From the NCBI RefSeq assembly GCF_001647195.1, contig NZ_LVCV01000398.1:1-50664 (forward strand): 50,664 bases of DNA. Direction: 5' to 3'. The notes under the pieces were generated by a model. That model made no database searches. It saw nothing but the letters and a program-made list of their open reading frames with translations, and was not told the origin of the DNA. Every line of letters begins with the position of its first letter. Within the stretch, counting starts at the first letter, position 1. Shown piece after piece: positions 17,028 through 26,142 of the stretch. The translations under genes were made by a program, and so were the position numbers. Origin of the DNA: Rhodococcus sp. EPR-157 (GTDB lineage Bacteria; Actinomycetota; Actinomycetes; Mycobacteriales; Mycobacteriaceae).

Positions 17028-17930
17028 TCAGAAGTATCTGGGGAAAGGGGACCAGTCCGGGTCGCGCTTCTCGAGGAACGAGTCACGGCCTTCGACTGCT
17101 TCGTCGGTCATGTACGCCAGCCGAGTGGCCTCGCCGGCGAACAACTGCTGGCCGACCAAACCGTCGTCCTGCAGATTGAACGCGTACTTCAACATCCGCT
17201 GAGCCTGTGGCGACTTGGCGTTGATCTTCGCTGCCCATTCGATGGCCACGTTCTCGAGTTCGTCATGATCGACGACGCGGTTGACGGCGCCCATTCGATG
17301 CATCTCCTCGGCGGTGTACGTATCGCCGAGGAAGAATATCTCGCGAGCGAACTTCTGTCCCACCATCTTCGCGAGGTAAGCGCTTCCGTAACCTCCGTCG
17401 AAACTGCCGACGTCCGCGTCGGTCTGCTTGAACCGAGCGTGCTCGCGACTGGCCAGAGTCAGATCGCAGACGACGTGCAGGCTGTGACCGCCGCCCGCTG
17501 CCCAGCCGTTGACCAGGCAGATCACTACCTTCGGCATGAACCGGATGAGGCGTTGCACTTCGAGGATATGAAGTCGGCCTGCGCGCGCCTTGTCGACGGT
17601 GTCTGCGGTTTCGCCACCCGCATACTGGTAGCCACTGCGGCCACGAATTCGCTGGTCACCGCCCGAACAGAAGGCCCACCCCCCGTCTTTGGAGCTGGGG
17701 CCGTTGCCGGTCAGCAACACCGTTCCGACGTCGGAACTGACTCGAGCATGCTCGAGCGTCCGGTAGAGCTCGTCGACCGTGTGCGGGCGGAACGCATTTC
17801 GAATGTCCGGTCGATCGAACGCGATACGCACAGTGTCGTCGGTGACGTGTCGGTGATAGGTGATGTCGGTGAGGTCGTCGAACCCGGGAACGGTCTGCCA
17901 GAGCGAAGGAGTGAAGGTCACCTGCGCCAC
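17028..17930 (-). CDS. menB: 1,4-Dihydroxy-2-naphthoyl-CoA synthase
   Basis: It closes the second ring of the naphthoquinone from OSB-CoA. The 300-aa crotonase-fold protein has the oxyanion-hole segments AFCSGGDQ and NGWAAGGGHSLH and the active-site stretch DVGSFDGGYG, as in mycobacterial MenB. The C-terminus DPDWSPFPRYF is diagnostic. It is the first gene of a minus-strand run with the GGDEF, hypothetical and VOC genes, and is divergent from the thioesterase-menC pair. Confidence 0.97.
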   Translation of the reverse strand: MAQVTFTPSLWQTVPGFDDLTDITYHRHVTDDTVRIAFDRPDIRNAFRPHTVDELYRTLEHARVSSDVGTVLLTGNGPSSKDGGWAFCSGGDQRIRGRSGYQYAGGETADTVDKARAGRLHILEVQRLIRFMPKVVICLVNGWAAGGGHSLHVVCDLTLASREHARFKQTDADVGSFDGGYGSAYLAKMVGQKFAREIFFLGDTYTAEEMHRMGAVNRVVDHDELENVAIEWAAKINAKSPQAQRMLKYAFNLQDDGLVGQQLFAGEATRLAYMTDEAVEGRDSFLEKRDPDWSPFPRYF

Positions 17931-17994
17931 GATAGATCGTGGGGTTCTCCCGGTCGCGAATACCCGAGAAGCTGCCGCAGGTTACGGTGCTGGG

Positions 17995-18624
17995 ATGAGC
18001 GAACAGGCAGGCCAGGACGAGTACGAGCACCACGGCGGGTTCCCCAAGTACGTCCCCGCCGACGTCGGGCCAGAATTCGGTCGCCTGGTCGAAGCGCTGC
18101 GCACGTTGCAGGATCTCGCGGTCAGCACCGCGCCGACACCGGAAGTGACCCTCGACCTCGCCGAACGGGTCGAAGCGATCAACGAGGAGCTGAAGTCGTT
18201 CCAGGTACCCGAGGGGCAGTCGCCCGCGGGACGCGTCATCACACTGCCCGGCCGCGGATCTCTGCTGATGCTGCCGTGGACCGTCGAGAAGTTCGACGCC
18301 GAGGGAGTGCGAAGCCGGGGTGTGTTCCGCCGGTTCCATCTCGGCGGCAACGGGGCCGCGCATGGAGGCACGCTGCCGCTGCTGTTCGACGACATGTTCG
18401 GAATGATCCAGCACGCCTACGGCCGGCCGATCAGCCGTACCGCGTACCTGCACATCAACTATCGCAAGATCACCCCGCTCGACACCGAACTCGTGATCGA
18501 GGGCAACGTCGACCGCGTCGAAGGTCGCAAGACGTTCATCAGCGCGGTGTTGAAGGACACGGAAGGGAACGTCCTCGCTGACTGCGACGCACTGATGGTC
18601 CAGCTGTTGAAAGGTCAGCCGTGA
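17995..18624 (+). CDS. PaaI-type hotdog thioesterase, menC-linked
   Basis: The 209-aa protein has a helical N-terminal extension (1-75) and a hotdog domain with the PaaI signature NGAAHGGTLPLLFDDMFG (119-136) and the strand YLHINYRKITPL. Its stop overlaps the menC GTG in GTGA, and it is divergent from menB across a 64-nt gap. DHNA-CoA made by MenB must be hydrolysed to DHNA before MenA acts, and hotdog enzymes do this in other bacteria. The linkage makes it a candidate for that step; activity is inference. Confidence 0.85.
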   Translation: MSEQAGQDEYEHHGGFPKYVPADVGPEFGRLVEALRTLQDLAVSTAPTPEVTLDLAERVEAINEELKSFQVPEGQSPAGRVITLPGRGSLLMLPWTVEKFDAEGVRSRGVFRRFHLGGNGAAHGGTLPLLFDDMFGMIQHAYGRPISRTAYLHINYRKITPLDTELVIEGNVDRVEGRKTFISAVLKDTEGNVLADCDALMVQLLKGQP

Positions 18625-19592
18625 TCCCGTCGCTCGATGAAGTCCTCGACGGATCGCACGTTCTCTCGCTGCCGATGCGCACCAAGTTCCGCGGCATCAC
18701 CACGCGCGAAGTGATGCTCGTCCGCGGTCCCGCAGGGTGGGGTGAATTCTCGCCGTTCACCGAGTACGACGATCAGGAATCCTCCGCGTGGTTGCGTTCC
18801 GGGATAGAAGCGGCATGGGATGGACCCCCCGAGCCGCACCGCGAACGAGTCCGTATCAACGCGACCGTCCCCGCAGTCCCAGCGACGGAAGTTCCGGGCA
18901 TCCTCGCGCGATACCCGGGCGTCGACACCGCGAAGGTCAAGGTGGCCGAAAAGGGACAGACGGTCGCCGACGACGTCGAGCGGGTTCGGGCCGTTCGTGC
19001 CGTCGTGCCGCGGGTGCGGGTCGATGCGAACGGCGGCTGGACCGTCGACGAGGCCGTCGAGGCCCTGTCGTTGCTTCTGGAGGACGGCGAACTCGAATAC
19101 GCCGAACAACCGTGTGCGACGGTTCCCGAGCTCGTCGAGGTGCGTCGCCGACTACCGGGACTGCGGGTGGCAGCCGACGAGAGCATTCGGCGCGCCGAGG
19201 ATCCGCTGCGCGTCGTGCGGGCTGGGGGCGCGGACGTCGCTGTCGTCAAGGTCGCACCGCTCGGCGGGATGCGAGCTCTGCTGGAACTGGCGGGTGAACT
19301 CGGTGAATACGGCGTGCCCGTCGTCGTGTCGAGTGCGCTGGATTCTGCGGTCGGAATCTCGGCCGGAATCGCTGCCGCCGCGGCGATCCCGAAGCTCGAG
19401 TTCGCGTGCGGACTCGGAACCGGCAGCTTGTTCGTCGACGACGTCTGTCCGGGCCAGGAACTCGTCGACGGAACTCTGCTCGCCGGCTCGGTCGAACCGG
19501 ACTCGTCCAGGTTGGAAGCGTTGGCAGCATCGGACGAGCGTGTCCGGTGGTGGCACGAGCGAGTTCGGCGGACGTACGCGTTCCTGAACTGA
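18621..19592 (+). CDS. menC: o-Succinylbenzoate synthase
   Basis: It dehydrates SHCHC to o-succinylbenzoate. The 323-aa enolase-superfamily enzyme has the catalytic lysines at AKVKV (K105/K107), the metal ligands D135 (VDANGGW), E162 (YAEQP) and D186 (AADES), and the second lysine at K210 (VVKVAP). The GTG start overlaps the thioesterase stop by 4 nt, indicating translational coupling. Confidence 0.95.
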   Translation: MIPSLDEVLDGSHVLSLPMRTKFRGITTREVMLVRGPAGWGEFSPFTEYDDQESSAWLRSGIEAAWDGPPEPHRERVRINATVPAVPATEVPGILARYPGVDTAKVKVAEKGQTVADDVERVRAVRAVVPRVRVDANGGWTVDEAVEALSLLLEDGELEYAEQPCATVPELVEVRRRLPGLRVAADESIRRAEDPLRVVRAGGADVAVVKVAPLGGMRALLELAGELGEYGVPVVVSSALDSAVGISAGIAAAAAIPKLEFACGLGTGSLFVDDVCPGQELVDGTLLAGSVEPDSSRLEALAASDERVRWWHERVRRTYAFLN

Positions 19593-19682
19593 CCTACCTG
19601 CTGTAGCTGCGGTAATCTTCCGACGGCCGCACGCCGACGTTGATGTGCGCGGAAACCGAAGAATCTTGGGAGGAATTTCGAA

Positions 19683-20129
19683 GTGGTTGCTGCACTGAAG
19701 GAATCGTTGCTCGACGAGTCGAAGCGCGATGTTCTACTGTCCGACGTTCTGGCGCTGATCGACGCCGAGGTCTCGGACAAGAAGGGAGCCAGCGGCCTCG
19801 CGGTCAAGGGCGGGTACGGCGCGGTCAAGAAGGTCGGACCGTCGTACATCGAAAAGGCCGTCGAGGCGCTGTGGCCTGACTTCGTCGACCAGCTCGAGCC
19901 GTTCTGGCAGTCGTACAACGCGGCGCCGGCCGGTTCGTTCGCGGACTACCTCGTCGCGAACTCGGATCAGGTGTCGAACGCGTTGCTGTCGGTCACCGAT
20001 TCGCGGATCGAGGACACGGACAAGAGCGTGGTGAAGAAGTTCTACGGCAGCCTGCGGGGGTCGGCTCAGAAGAACGTCGCCGAGGCACTGCCGCGTCTGG
20101 GCGATCTGGTCACCAAGTACGCCGCGTAG
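19683..20129 (+). CDS. DUF6918-like conserved hypothetical protein
   Basis: The 148-aa cytosolic protein is conserved in mycolata. It has an N-terminal helical region (LKESLLDESKRDVLLSDV), a Gly/Lys-rich turn (KGGYGAVKKVGP) and helices to the C-terminus (LPRLGDLVTKYAA). No catalytic motif is visible. The GTG start at 19683 has a strong GGGAGGA upstream, and a TAATCT -10-like element lies at 19613-19618, so it may have its own promoter. It ends 11 nt before hairpin repeat copy 2. Family name from memory; function unknown. Confidence 0.8.
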   Translation: MVAALKESLLDESKRDVLLSDVLALIDAEVSDKKGASGLAVKGGYGAVKKVGPSYIEKAVEALWPDFVDQLEPFWQSYNAAPAGSFADYLVANSDQVSNALLSVTDSRIEDTDKSVVKKFYGSLRGSAQKNVAEALPRLGDLVTKYAA

Positions 20130-20140
20130 GCGACTCCGTC

Positions 20141-20190
20141 GCCAGTGGTGCGGTTGAGTGCACCCTGTGACACTTAACCGTGCCACTGGC
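20141..20190. repeat. Dispersed hairpin repeat, copy 2 (bidirectional terminator candidate)
   Basis: Left arm GCCAGTGGTGCGGTTGAGTG pairs with CACTTAACCGTGCCACTGGC, with three mismatched or wobble positions. It sits between convergent genes (DUF6918-like on +, DUF2252 on -). Sequence and position match copies at 3439-3482 and 31411-31456. Confidence 0.85.
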
Positions 20191-20203
20191 GTGGAGCGCC
20201 AGG

Positions 20204-21622
20204 TCACGGCTGATCGAAGCGGCCATTCCTCACAGCTTCCACCAGCAATGCATGGTCGGATTCGGTCTGATCGGCGTACAGCCGCGCGAACCGGCACAGC
20301 GCGATATCGAGGATGTCGGAATCGCCTGTGTACCCCGCGATCATCGACGCCCCACTCGTGCGTGCGTGTCCCTTGGCGAGCAACCGGCCGACGACGCCTG
20401 CGTAGTCCACGAGCGCGGGGGCATCGATCGAGCCGAGGTCGATCGTGCCCTTCATGTTCCGGAACTGCCGGACGTAGTACTGACGACCGTCGATCGTCGT
20501 CCACCCGAGAAGCGGATCGCTGACGGTCTGCAGATCCTGCTGGTACTCGACGACGCGTTGCCCCTGGTGTGCGTGCCACGCCGACTCGCCGTGCACGTAC
20601 GGCGCCAGCACCGAGCGTCGCGCCTGCTTGAGCTGAAGGAACACCACATCGTCCGGACTACTGCCCTCGAGCAGAGCCACGTAGGCGCGCAGACCGACAC
20701 TTCCGACGCCGACGACCCGGTGGGCCACGTCGATCAGCGTGTAGCCGCCGAGCACTCGACGCCAATGCGGCGACAGCGTCTGCAGGTAATCGTCCAGTCC
20801 CTGGGCCAACAGTTCCTCGTCACGAGCCGGAAGGCGCGTAGTGATGGGAGGTTCCTCCACGATCCGCCGGGTGCCCTCGTGCTCTTCGGTGAACCGCGGC
20901 AACACGCGGTCGCTCGTGCGCCTGCGTGCTTTCTTGGTCGCCCTCTTGATCTCCTTGCGCAACGAGCCCTCGGTCGCGTCGGCCTGCAGCTTCTCTGCAG
21001 TGAGGCGCTGGAACGAGCGTGACATCAGCGGCTCGTCGGCCAAGCGGGACACCTCGATCCGATACGCCCGAACGCACGCTGCGACGGCTTCCTCGCACTG
21101 GTCTTCGGTCCGTCCGTTCTGCCGGCCTGCCACCCAGATGCTTGCGGCGAGGCGTCGTAGGTCCCACTCCCAGGCGCCGGGGTGTGCCTCGTCGAAGTCG
21201 TTGAGATCGATGACGAGGTCCCGTTCGGGGGACGCGTAGAAACCGAAATTTCCGAGGTGCGAATCACCGCTGATGACGGGGGTGATGCCGGTCGACGGGA
21301 GGAGGGCGACGTCGCGGGCCATGACGATGGCCGTTCCCCGGAGGAAACCGTAGGGTGACTCGGCCATCCGCTCGACCCGGACCGGAATGAGCCAATCGAT
21401 CCGACCGTCGTGCGAGTGTTCGATCTGCCTGATGGGGTCCAGACGGTTCGCCGGGGGAGTCCAGTCGCCCATCGACTCACGCGACACGTGCTGGCGGAGG
21501 CTCTTGCCCAGCTCGTAGCGCTCGGCGCGGGGAGTCGTCCTCGCCCGCAGTGTGGCGTAGGACTTACTGTCCACATTGCCGACCTGGGGGACTACGGCAT
21601 GGCCTGCATGGGCATCGGGCAT
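20204..21622 (-). CDS. DUF2252 family protein (kinase-like fold)
   Basis: The 472-aa protein shows the DUF2252 hallmarks: GDSHLGNFGF (119-128) and DLNDFDEAHPGAWEWDLRRL (139-158). These resemble the catalytic loop and metal-binding Asp of aminoglycoside-phosphotransferase-like kinases. A later segment (PYVHGESAWHAHQGQRVVEYQ; YYVRQFRNMKG) is also characteristic. The substrate is unknown. The gene lies downstream of the AbrB-type permease on the same strand, with a 58-nt gap. The ATG at 21622 may not be the true start. Confidence 0.88.
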   Translation of the reverse strand: MPDAHAGHAVVPQVGNVDSKSYATLRARTTPRAERYELGKSLRQHVSRESMGDWTPPANRLDPIRQIEHSHDGRIDWLIPVRVERMAESPYGFLRGTAIVMARDVALLPSTGITPVISGDSHLGNFGFYASPERDLVIDLNDFDEAHPGAWEWDLRRLAASIWVAGRQNGRTEDQCEEAVAACVRAYRIEVSRLADEPLMSRSFQRLTAEKLQADATEGSLRKEIKRATKKARRRTSDRVLPRFTEEHEGTRRIVEEPPITTRLPARDEELLAQGLDDYLQTLSPHWRRVLGGYTLIDVAHRVVGVGSVGLRAYVALLEGSSPDDVVFLQLKQARRSVLAPYVHGESAWHAHQGQRVVEYQQDLQTVSDPLLGWTTIDGRQYYVRQFRNMKGTIDLGSIDAPALVDYAGVVGRLLAKGHARTSGASMIAGYTGDSDILDIALCRFARLYADQTESDHALLVEAVRNGRFDQP

Positions 21623-21680
21623 GGAAGAACTCTATGTCGGACGTGCGGGGGGTTTTCGTGCGCCTCGCGAGGACCCCCAC

Positions 21681-22721
21681 TCACTTCTCCCGATAGTGCC
21701 GAACGATTTTCGTACCGACAGGGACGGCGAAGAGCATCATGAACACCCTGATCACCTGGGCCGCGACGACGAAGGTGACGTTGGCGCCCGTCGACGCTGC
21801 GATGGCGAGGACTGCATACACCCCTCCCGGCGTCGTGGCGAGATAGCCCTCGTAAGCGGTGATGGACGTCGACGCGGTGAGCCACAGACCCAGAAGTGCA
21901 CACCCGACGGTGATGCCGATGATCAGGAGCAGCGCGGTCGGCAGCACCCTGGAGATCGATCGCAGACTGTCCATCGTGAAGCGCATACCGGCCTGCCAAC
22001 CGATCCCGATGTACGCCGCAGCCAACAGCAGCGACGGAACGCCCGCGCCGAACGAGAAACCGAGCAGATCAGCCGCGGTCGCAACGATCAGCGGACCGAG
22101 CAGACCCGGCGCCGGAAGCCTGACGAGCACTGCGACGGCGTACCCGACAGCACCGCAGACCACCACGAACAGCAGATCGACGAGCCACGGTGCTTTCACG
22201 GCGTCGACGATCACGGCGTCGGTTCCTCGCGCCGAGAACACCACCGTTGCGACGATCGGCATCGTGGTCGTCACAAGAACGACCCTGAGGTACTGCACCA
22301 CCGCGACGACCCGTTCGTCGCCGCCGAGTTCCTGCGCGATGGCAACCAGACCCGACGCACCGCCCGCGACGAGGGCGAGGGAACCGGTGATCGTATCGAC
22401 GTCACGTCGGAGTCCGAGCAGAGCGCCCGCTGCGAGCGACAGCACCAGGGTTCCGATGCACGCGAGTACGACAGGGACCCAGTTGTCGCCGAGTGTGGAC
22501 AAGGTGTCGCGCTGCACGAGGGTGCCGATCTCGACGCCGAGAATCGCCTGCGCGGCGATACCGATCTTCCTGGGTACGCCGGAGGACGGCGCCCATCCTG
22601 CGAGCGCGAAGACGACGGCGACGAACAGGGCGACGAAGAGGCCCGCCGAGGGCACCCCGAGCTGCGACGCACCGAGCGTCAGGACGACGGTGACAACGAT
22701 CAGGGAGAGCCAGCGGGTCAA
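21681..22721 (-). CDS. AbrB-type membrane permease (PF05145)
   Basis: The protein of about 346 aa has ten or so membrane segments, with two repeats marked by Gly-rich segments (VAGGASGLVAIAQELGGDERVV; TTPGGVYAVLAIAASTGAN), typical of the AbrB/ammonia-monooxygenase-annotated permeases. The reverse TTG at 22721 overlaps the flavin reductase stop as TTGA and places the first helix at the N-terminus. The alternative ATG at 22772 would add 17 residues and overlap by 55 nt. The transported compound is unknown. Confidence 0.82.
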   Translation of the reverse strand: MTRWLSLIVVTVVLTLGASQLGVPSAGLFVALFVAVVFALAGWAPSSGVPRKIGIAAQAILGVEIGTLVQRDTLSTLGDNWVPVVLACIGTLVLSLAAGALLGLRRDVDTITGSLALVAGGASGLVAIAQELGGDERVVAVVQYLRVVLVTTTMPIVATVVFSARGTDAVIVDAVKAPWLVDLLFVVVCGAVGYAVAVLVRLPAPGLLGPLIVATAADLLGFSFGAGVPSLLLAAAYIGIGWQAGMRFTMDSLRSISRVLPTALLLIIGITVGCALLGLWLTASTSITAYEGYLATTPGGVYAVLAIAASTGANVTFVVAAQVIRVFMMLFAVPVGTKIVRHYREK

Positions 22722-23314
22722 GAAGGAGTGCCGGGCCGGTCGATCAAGCGCACCTGCGGCGGCAGACCCCATTCGTTGCGACCGAGACGGCTCAGAGGCG
22801 CGATCTTCTCGAACGACGGAAGCCCGTCGTCGGCGATGAACTCCTCGCGCACAGCGAGGGCGACGACGCGTCCCATGACGACGAACGAATTACCGACCTC
22901 GATGATGCGATGCAACGTCGCCTCGATGGCGATAGGAGATTCCGCGACGCGAGGAGGGGCGACCTTCTCGCTCGGTTCACTGACGATTCCGAGTTCTGCC
23001 CATTCGCTGACGCCGTGCTCGTACACCGCCGACGAAGCGTTGACCTGTTCGGCCAGGTGTTCGGTTGCCAGGTTGATGACGAACTCGCCCGTCGCCTCGA
23101 TGTTCCGCAGGCTGTCCTTGCGGCCGACAGACGTGAATTGCACTACAGGTGGGTTCGACGAGGACACCGAAAAGAAGCTGTACGGCGCGAGATTGGCCAC
23201 GCCGTCGGCGGATACGGTCGATACCCAGGCGATGGGACGCGGCACGACAGACGACGTGAGCAGGGGATAGAAGCCGCCAGGCGGCATCTCGGACGGATCG
23301 AAGACAGTTCGCAC
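22718..23314 (-). CDS. Flavin reductase-like FMN-binding split-barrel protein
   Basis: The 198-aa protein has the flavin_reduct split barrel: SVVPRPIAWVSTVSADGVANLAPYS near residues 21-45, then PPVVQFTSVGRKDSLRNIEATGEFVINLA. Such proteins bind FMN and act as NAD(P)H:flavin reductases or FMN-dependent oxidoreductases. It is translationally linked to the downstream permease. The partner oxygenase, if any, is not in the window. Confidence 0.87.
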   Translation of the reverse strand: MRTVFDPSEMPPGGFYPLLTSSVVPRPIAWVSTVSADGVANLAPYSFFSVSSSNPPVVQFTSVGRKDSLRNIEATGEFVINLATEHLAEQVNASSAVYEHGVSEWAELGIVSEPSEKVAPPRVAESPIAIEATLHRIIEVGNSFVVMGRVVALAVREEFIADDGLPSFEKIAPLSRLGRNEWGLPPQVRLIDRPGTPS

Positions 23315-23387
23315 ACCACCATCGTGTCAAACGATCTGCAGCCGGGCCGAATAGTGGCGCGCGGCAGGAATCTGACAACCTGAAGGA

Positions 23388-24998
23388 GTGAACCCGTCCA
23401 GCGCCCAGGCCGCAGCCGTCGTCGATGAACTCGTCCGCGGCGGTGTACGAGATGTGGTTCTGTGTCCGGGTTCGCGGAATGCGCCGCTCGCGTTCGCATT
23501 GCAGGAGGCCGACGCCGCCGGACGGCTACGGCTGCACATGCGCATCGACGAGCGCACTGCAGGCTTCTTGGCAATCGGTTTGATCTTGGGCGGGGGCCGC
23601 CCGGTCCCGGTGGTCATGACGTCGGGGACTGCTGTCGCGAATCTCGGACCTGCGGTTCTCGAAGCGAACTACGCACGCATGCCATTGGTCGTGCTGAGCG
23701 CCAATCGCCCGTACGAGATGCTCGGCACCGGTGCGAACCAGACCGTCGAGCAGCTCGGACTGTTCGGCAGTCAGGTCCGGGCGACGATCAGCCTCGGTCT
23801 CGCCGAGGACGGCGAAGGCCAGAACAGTCAGTGGCGCAGTGCCGTATGCCGGGTGCTTGCTGCGGCCCGCGGAACTCGCTCCGGGAACGCCGGTCCGGTG
23901 CATTTCGACATCCCGCTCCGTGAACCGCTGGTTCCCGATCTCGCCGACGTCATCCCCGCCCCTGCTGGACGGGCAGGTGGCGCCGCCTGGACGACGACGC
24001 AGCAGGCGACGCTCGACGTTCCGGTCGACATAGATCTGTCGATCGACACCATCGTCGTCTCCGGTCACGGCGCCGCCCTGCGCCCCGAGTTGGCAGGCCT
24101 ACCGACGGTCGCGGAGCCGACGGCGCCGCTGCACGGCGTTCCGTTGCATCCACTCGCGTTGTCGCAACTGAAGCCGCGTCAGGCGATCATCACCGGCCGT
24201 CCGACGCTGCATCGACCGGTGTCATCCCTGCTTGCCGATCCTGCGGTCGACGTCTTCGCACTCACGACGGGTCCCCGCTGGCCCGATGTCTCCGGAAACG
24301 TGCTGGCGACCGGAACCCGCGCCGTTGTCTCGGGTAGTCCTCGACCCGAGTGGCTGTCCAGGTGCACCCACCTGTCCGCCCGAGCCGACCTCGCCGTACG
24401 TGATCAGTTGGCCGCGCACCCCAAGCCGACGGGGCTACATGTCGCTGCCACAGTCATGTCCTCGCTCCGCGCCGGCGACCAGCTGTTGCTCGGGGCATCG
24501 AACCCTGTCCGTGACGCTGCGCTCGTCAGCTATCCGACATCGGGTGTTCGGGTGCTGTCGAATCGTGGCGTGGCGGGCATCGACGGGACGGTGTCCACAG
24601 CCGTCGGCGCGGCGCTCGCGAGAGAGGGGCGGACGATCGCTCTGATGGGTGATCTGACGTTTCTCCATGACGCGGCGGGCCTGCTCATCGGCACCGGTGA
24701 GCCTCGCCCGATGGATCTGACGATCGTGGTCGCCAACGACGATGGCGGCGGCATCTTCGAGCTGCTGGAACAGGGGGATCCGCAGTACGCCGGCGCGTTC
24801 GAGCGAGTCTTCGGGACGCCGCACGGGATGGATCTGGCGGCACTGTGCGCGGCTTACCGCATCACACACCGCAGCGTGGACGGCGCAGAGTTGGCCGTTG
24901 CGCTCGAGGGTGGTGCGGACGGGATCCGTGTTCTCGAGGTGACGACGGAACGCTCGGGCCTACGCGAACTTCACGCCGGAATTCGTGCGCGCCTCTAG
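23388..24998 (+). CDS. menD: SEPHCHC synthase (MenD)
   Basis: This ThDP enzyme adds a 2-oxoglutarate-derived succinyl semialdehyde anion to isochorismate. The 536-aa protein starts [19 protein letters not shown], nearly as in M. tuberculosis MenD. It has the N-terminal [12 protein letters not shown], catalytic Glu55 (RIDERTAG) and the ThDP motif [13 protein letters not shown]...NDDGGGIF near residues 425-460. AAGGA directly abuts the GTG start, so a leaderless transcript is possible. Its stop interlocks with that of the DUF2505 gene in CTAG. Confidence 0.96.
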   Translation: MNPSSAQAAAVVDELVRGGVRDVVLCPGSRNAPLAFALQEADAAGRLRLHMRIDERTAGFLAIGLILGGGRPVPVVMTSGTAVANLGPAVLEANYARMPLVVLSANRPYEMLGTGANQTVEQLGLFGSQVRATISLGLAEDGEGQNSQWRSAVCRVLAAARGTRSGNAGPVHFDIPLREPLVPDLADVIPAPAGRAGGAAWTTTQQATLDVPVDIDLSIDTIVVSGHGAALRPELAGLPTVAEPTAPLHGVPLHPLALSQLKPRQAIITGRPTLHRPVSSLLADPAVDVFALTTGPRWPDVSGNVLATGTRAVVSGSPRPEWLSRCTHLSARADLAVRDQLAAHPKPTGLHVAATVMSSLRAGDQLLLGASNPVRDAALVSYPTSGVRVLSNRGVAGIDGTVSTAVGAALAREGRTIALMGDLTFLHDAAGLLIGTGEPRPMDLTIVVANDDGGGIFELLEQGDPQYAGAFERVFGTPHGMDLAALCAAYRITHRSVDGAELAVALEGGADGIRVLEVTTERSGLRELHAGIRARL

Positions 24999-25507
24999 CC
25001 TTCTTCCTCGTTCACTTTCTGTGCCCACTCGATTGTTTCGCGGGTTTCTCGATCGACCATGTCCTTGATCATGTCGATGATGAGCGACTCGATCTTGCCG
25101 CCGATCAGTGGGATCTTGACGGTCGACGTGCCTCGCACTGTGAGGATCGAACCTTCCCCGTCCGGACGCAGGGCCATCGAGCCTTCGACTCTGGCCGACA
25201 CCGCGGAGGACCCGCCCGCCAGGGTGCCGTCGGCGATATCTCCGACGAGTGGTCCCCAGTGGTCGGTGCGGGTGATCAGCAGTTTGCCCCTGATGACTTT
25301 CTTGACGAATCCCGGCAGTTCCGACGTTCCGACTTCTTCCGAGATGTCGACGGTGAATGCACCGTCCGCGTGAGTGATCAGCTCGTATCCGTCGGTTTTC
25401 TCGGCGGTCGCGAAGCGGGCGAGCCATTGCTCCTCACTGGTCAGTGCCTGGTGCACATCGGCGGTGGTGTGTACGGAGACGATCGTGAACTCGAAGTCGC
25501 GAGACAT
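24995..25507 (-). CDS. DUF2505 (SRPBCC-fold) protein
   Basis: The 170-aa protein resembles the DUF2505/START-like family: [11 protein letters not shown] at the start, a beta-rich central part ([28 protein letters not shown]) and a long C-terminal helix ([20 protein letters not shown]). The fold is a hydrophobic-ligand cavity, and the ligand is unknown. It starts with ATG at 25507, divergent from the Rv0556-like gene. Confidence 0.83.
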   Translation of the reverse strand: MSRDFEFTIVSVHTTADVHQALTSEEQWLARFATAEKTDGYELITHADGAFTVDISEEVGTSELPGFVKKVIRGKLLITRTDHWGPLVGDIADGTLAGGSSAVSARVEGSMALRPDGEGSILTVRGTSTVKIPLIGGKIESLIIDMIKDMVDRETRETIEWAQKVNEEEG

Positions 25508-25565
25508 GCCAGCAGACGCTACTACGACAATGGTCTTCGAGGGACGCACAGTAACGTCTATCGGC

Positions 25566-25997
25566 GTGAGTACCCCGAAAGCCCGGCGCCGAACGAGAAT
25601 CGCGATCCTGATCGTCGCGACCGGGATTTCTGTTCTCGCGTTCCTGTTGGGGGTCGCCGCCTGGCAGAACGACCGCGCGATCACCTCCGACGAGGGCCGG
25701 GCGACTGCCGAGGTGCTTTCTGCGGGCAAGTTGAGGTCGGCAGTGAGCTTCGTGACTCCGGACGGCGTCACCCATAACCCGCAGCTCGGCGTTCTGTACC
25801 CGACCAATTTGATCGCGGGCCAGCGCATCGACGTCGAATTCGCGAAGTCCGATCCCGACCTCGTGCGGGTGTCCGGCCGCAACGCGAGTGTCGCGATCAT
25901 CCCTGCCGCCTCGGTCGTCTTCGTGACGTGGTTGATCGCTGCGCCGGCCCTCTTGGTGATCCGCCGTCGAGACCGGCAAGATCTTGTTCATGGCTAA
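25566..25997 (+). CDS. Two-helix membrane protein, Rv0556-like
   Basis: The 143-aa protein has a basic N-terminus (STPKARRRTR), a membrane helix at about 11-31, an exterior domain of about 75 residues and a second membrane helix at about 113-134 followed by RRRDRQ. Both ends are therefore cytosolic. It occupies the place of Rv0556 between menD and mgtA. GTG at 25566 is chosen; ATG at 25530 is the alternative. Function unknown. The 145 nt between it and mgtA show no clear feature. Confidence 0.75.
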   Translation: MSTPKARRRTRIAILIVATGISVLAFLLGVAAWQNDRAITSDEGRATAEVLSAGKLRSAVSFVTPDGVTHNPQLGVLYPTNLIAGQRIDVEFAKSDPDLVRVSGRNASVAIIPAASVVFVTWLIAAPALLVIRRRDRQDLVHG

Positions 25998-26142
25998 GTG
26001 CTGAGACGGTCCTTCTTCGGCGCCGAACACTGCACCAACCAAGTCCGGCGTGGGTGGCAGAGCAGAACCATTAGCGTGAACTTCGCTCGCCCGTAACGTC
26101 TGCGCTTCCCGGTGGCCCGAAGCGCTGCCCACACTGAGGATC

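Noticed and set aside
21647-21678. GGGGG...CCCCC inverted repeat between the AbrB-type gene and the DUF2252 gene
   Set aside because: The stem is only five to six pairs with a long loop and no T-run, too weak to call a terminator.
21576-23270. 564-aa plus-strand reading frame
   Set aside because: It is antisense to the DUF2252, AbrB and flavin reductase genes, highly charged and low in hydrophobic residues, as expected for a shadow in high-G+C DNA.
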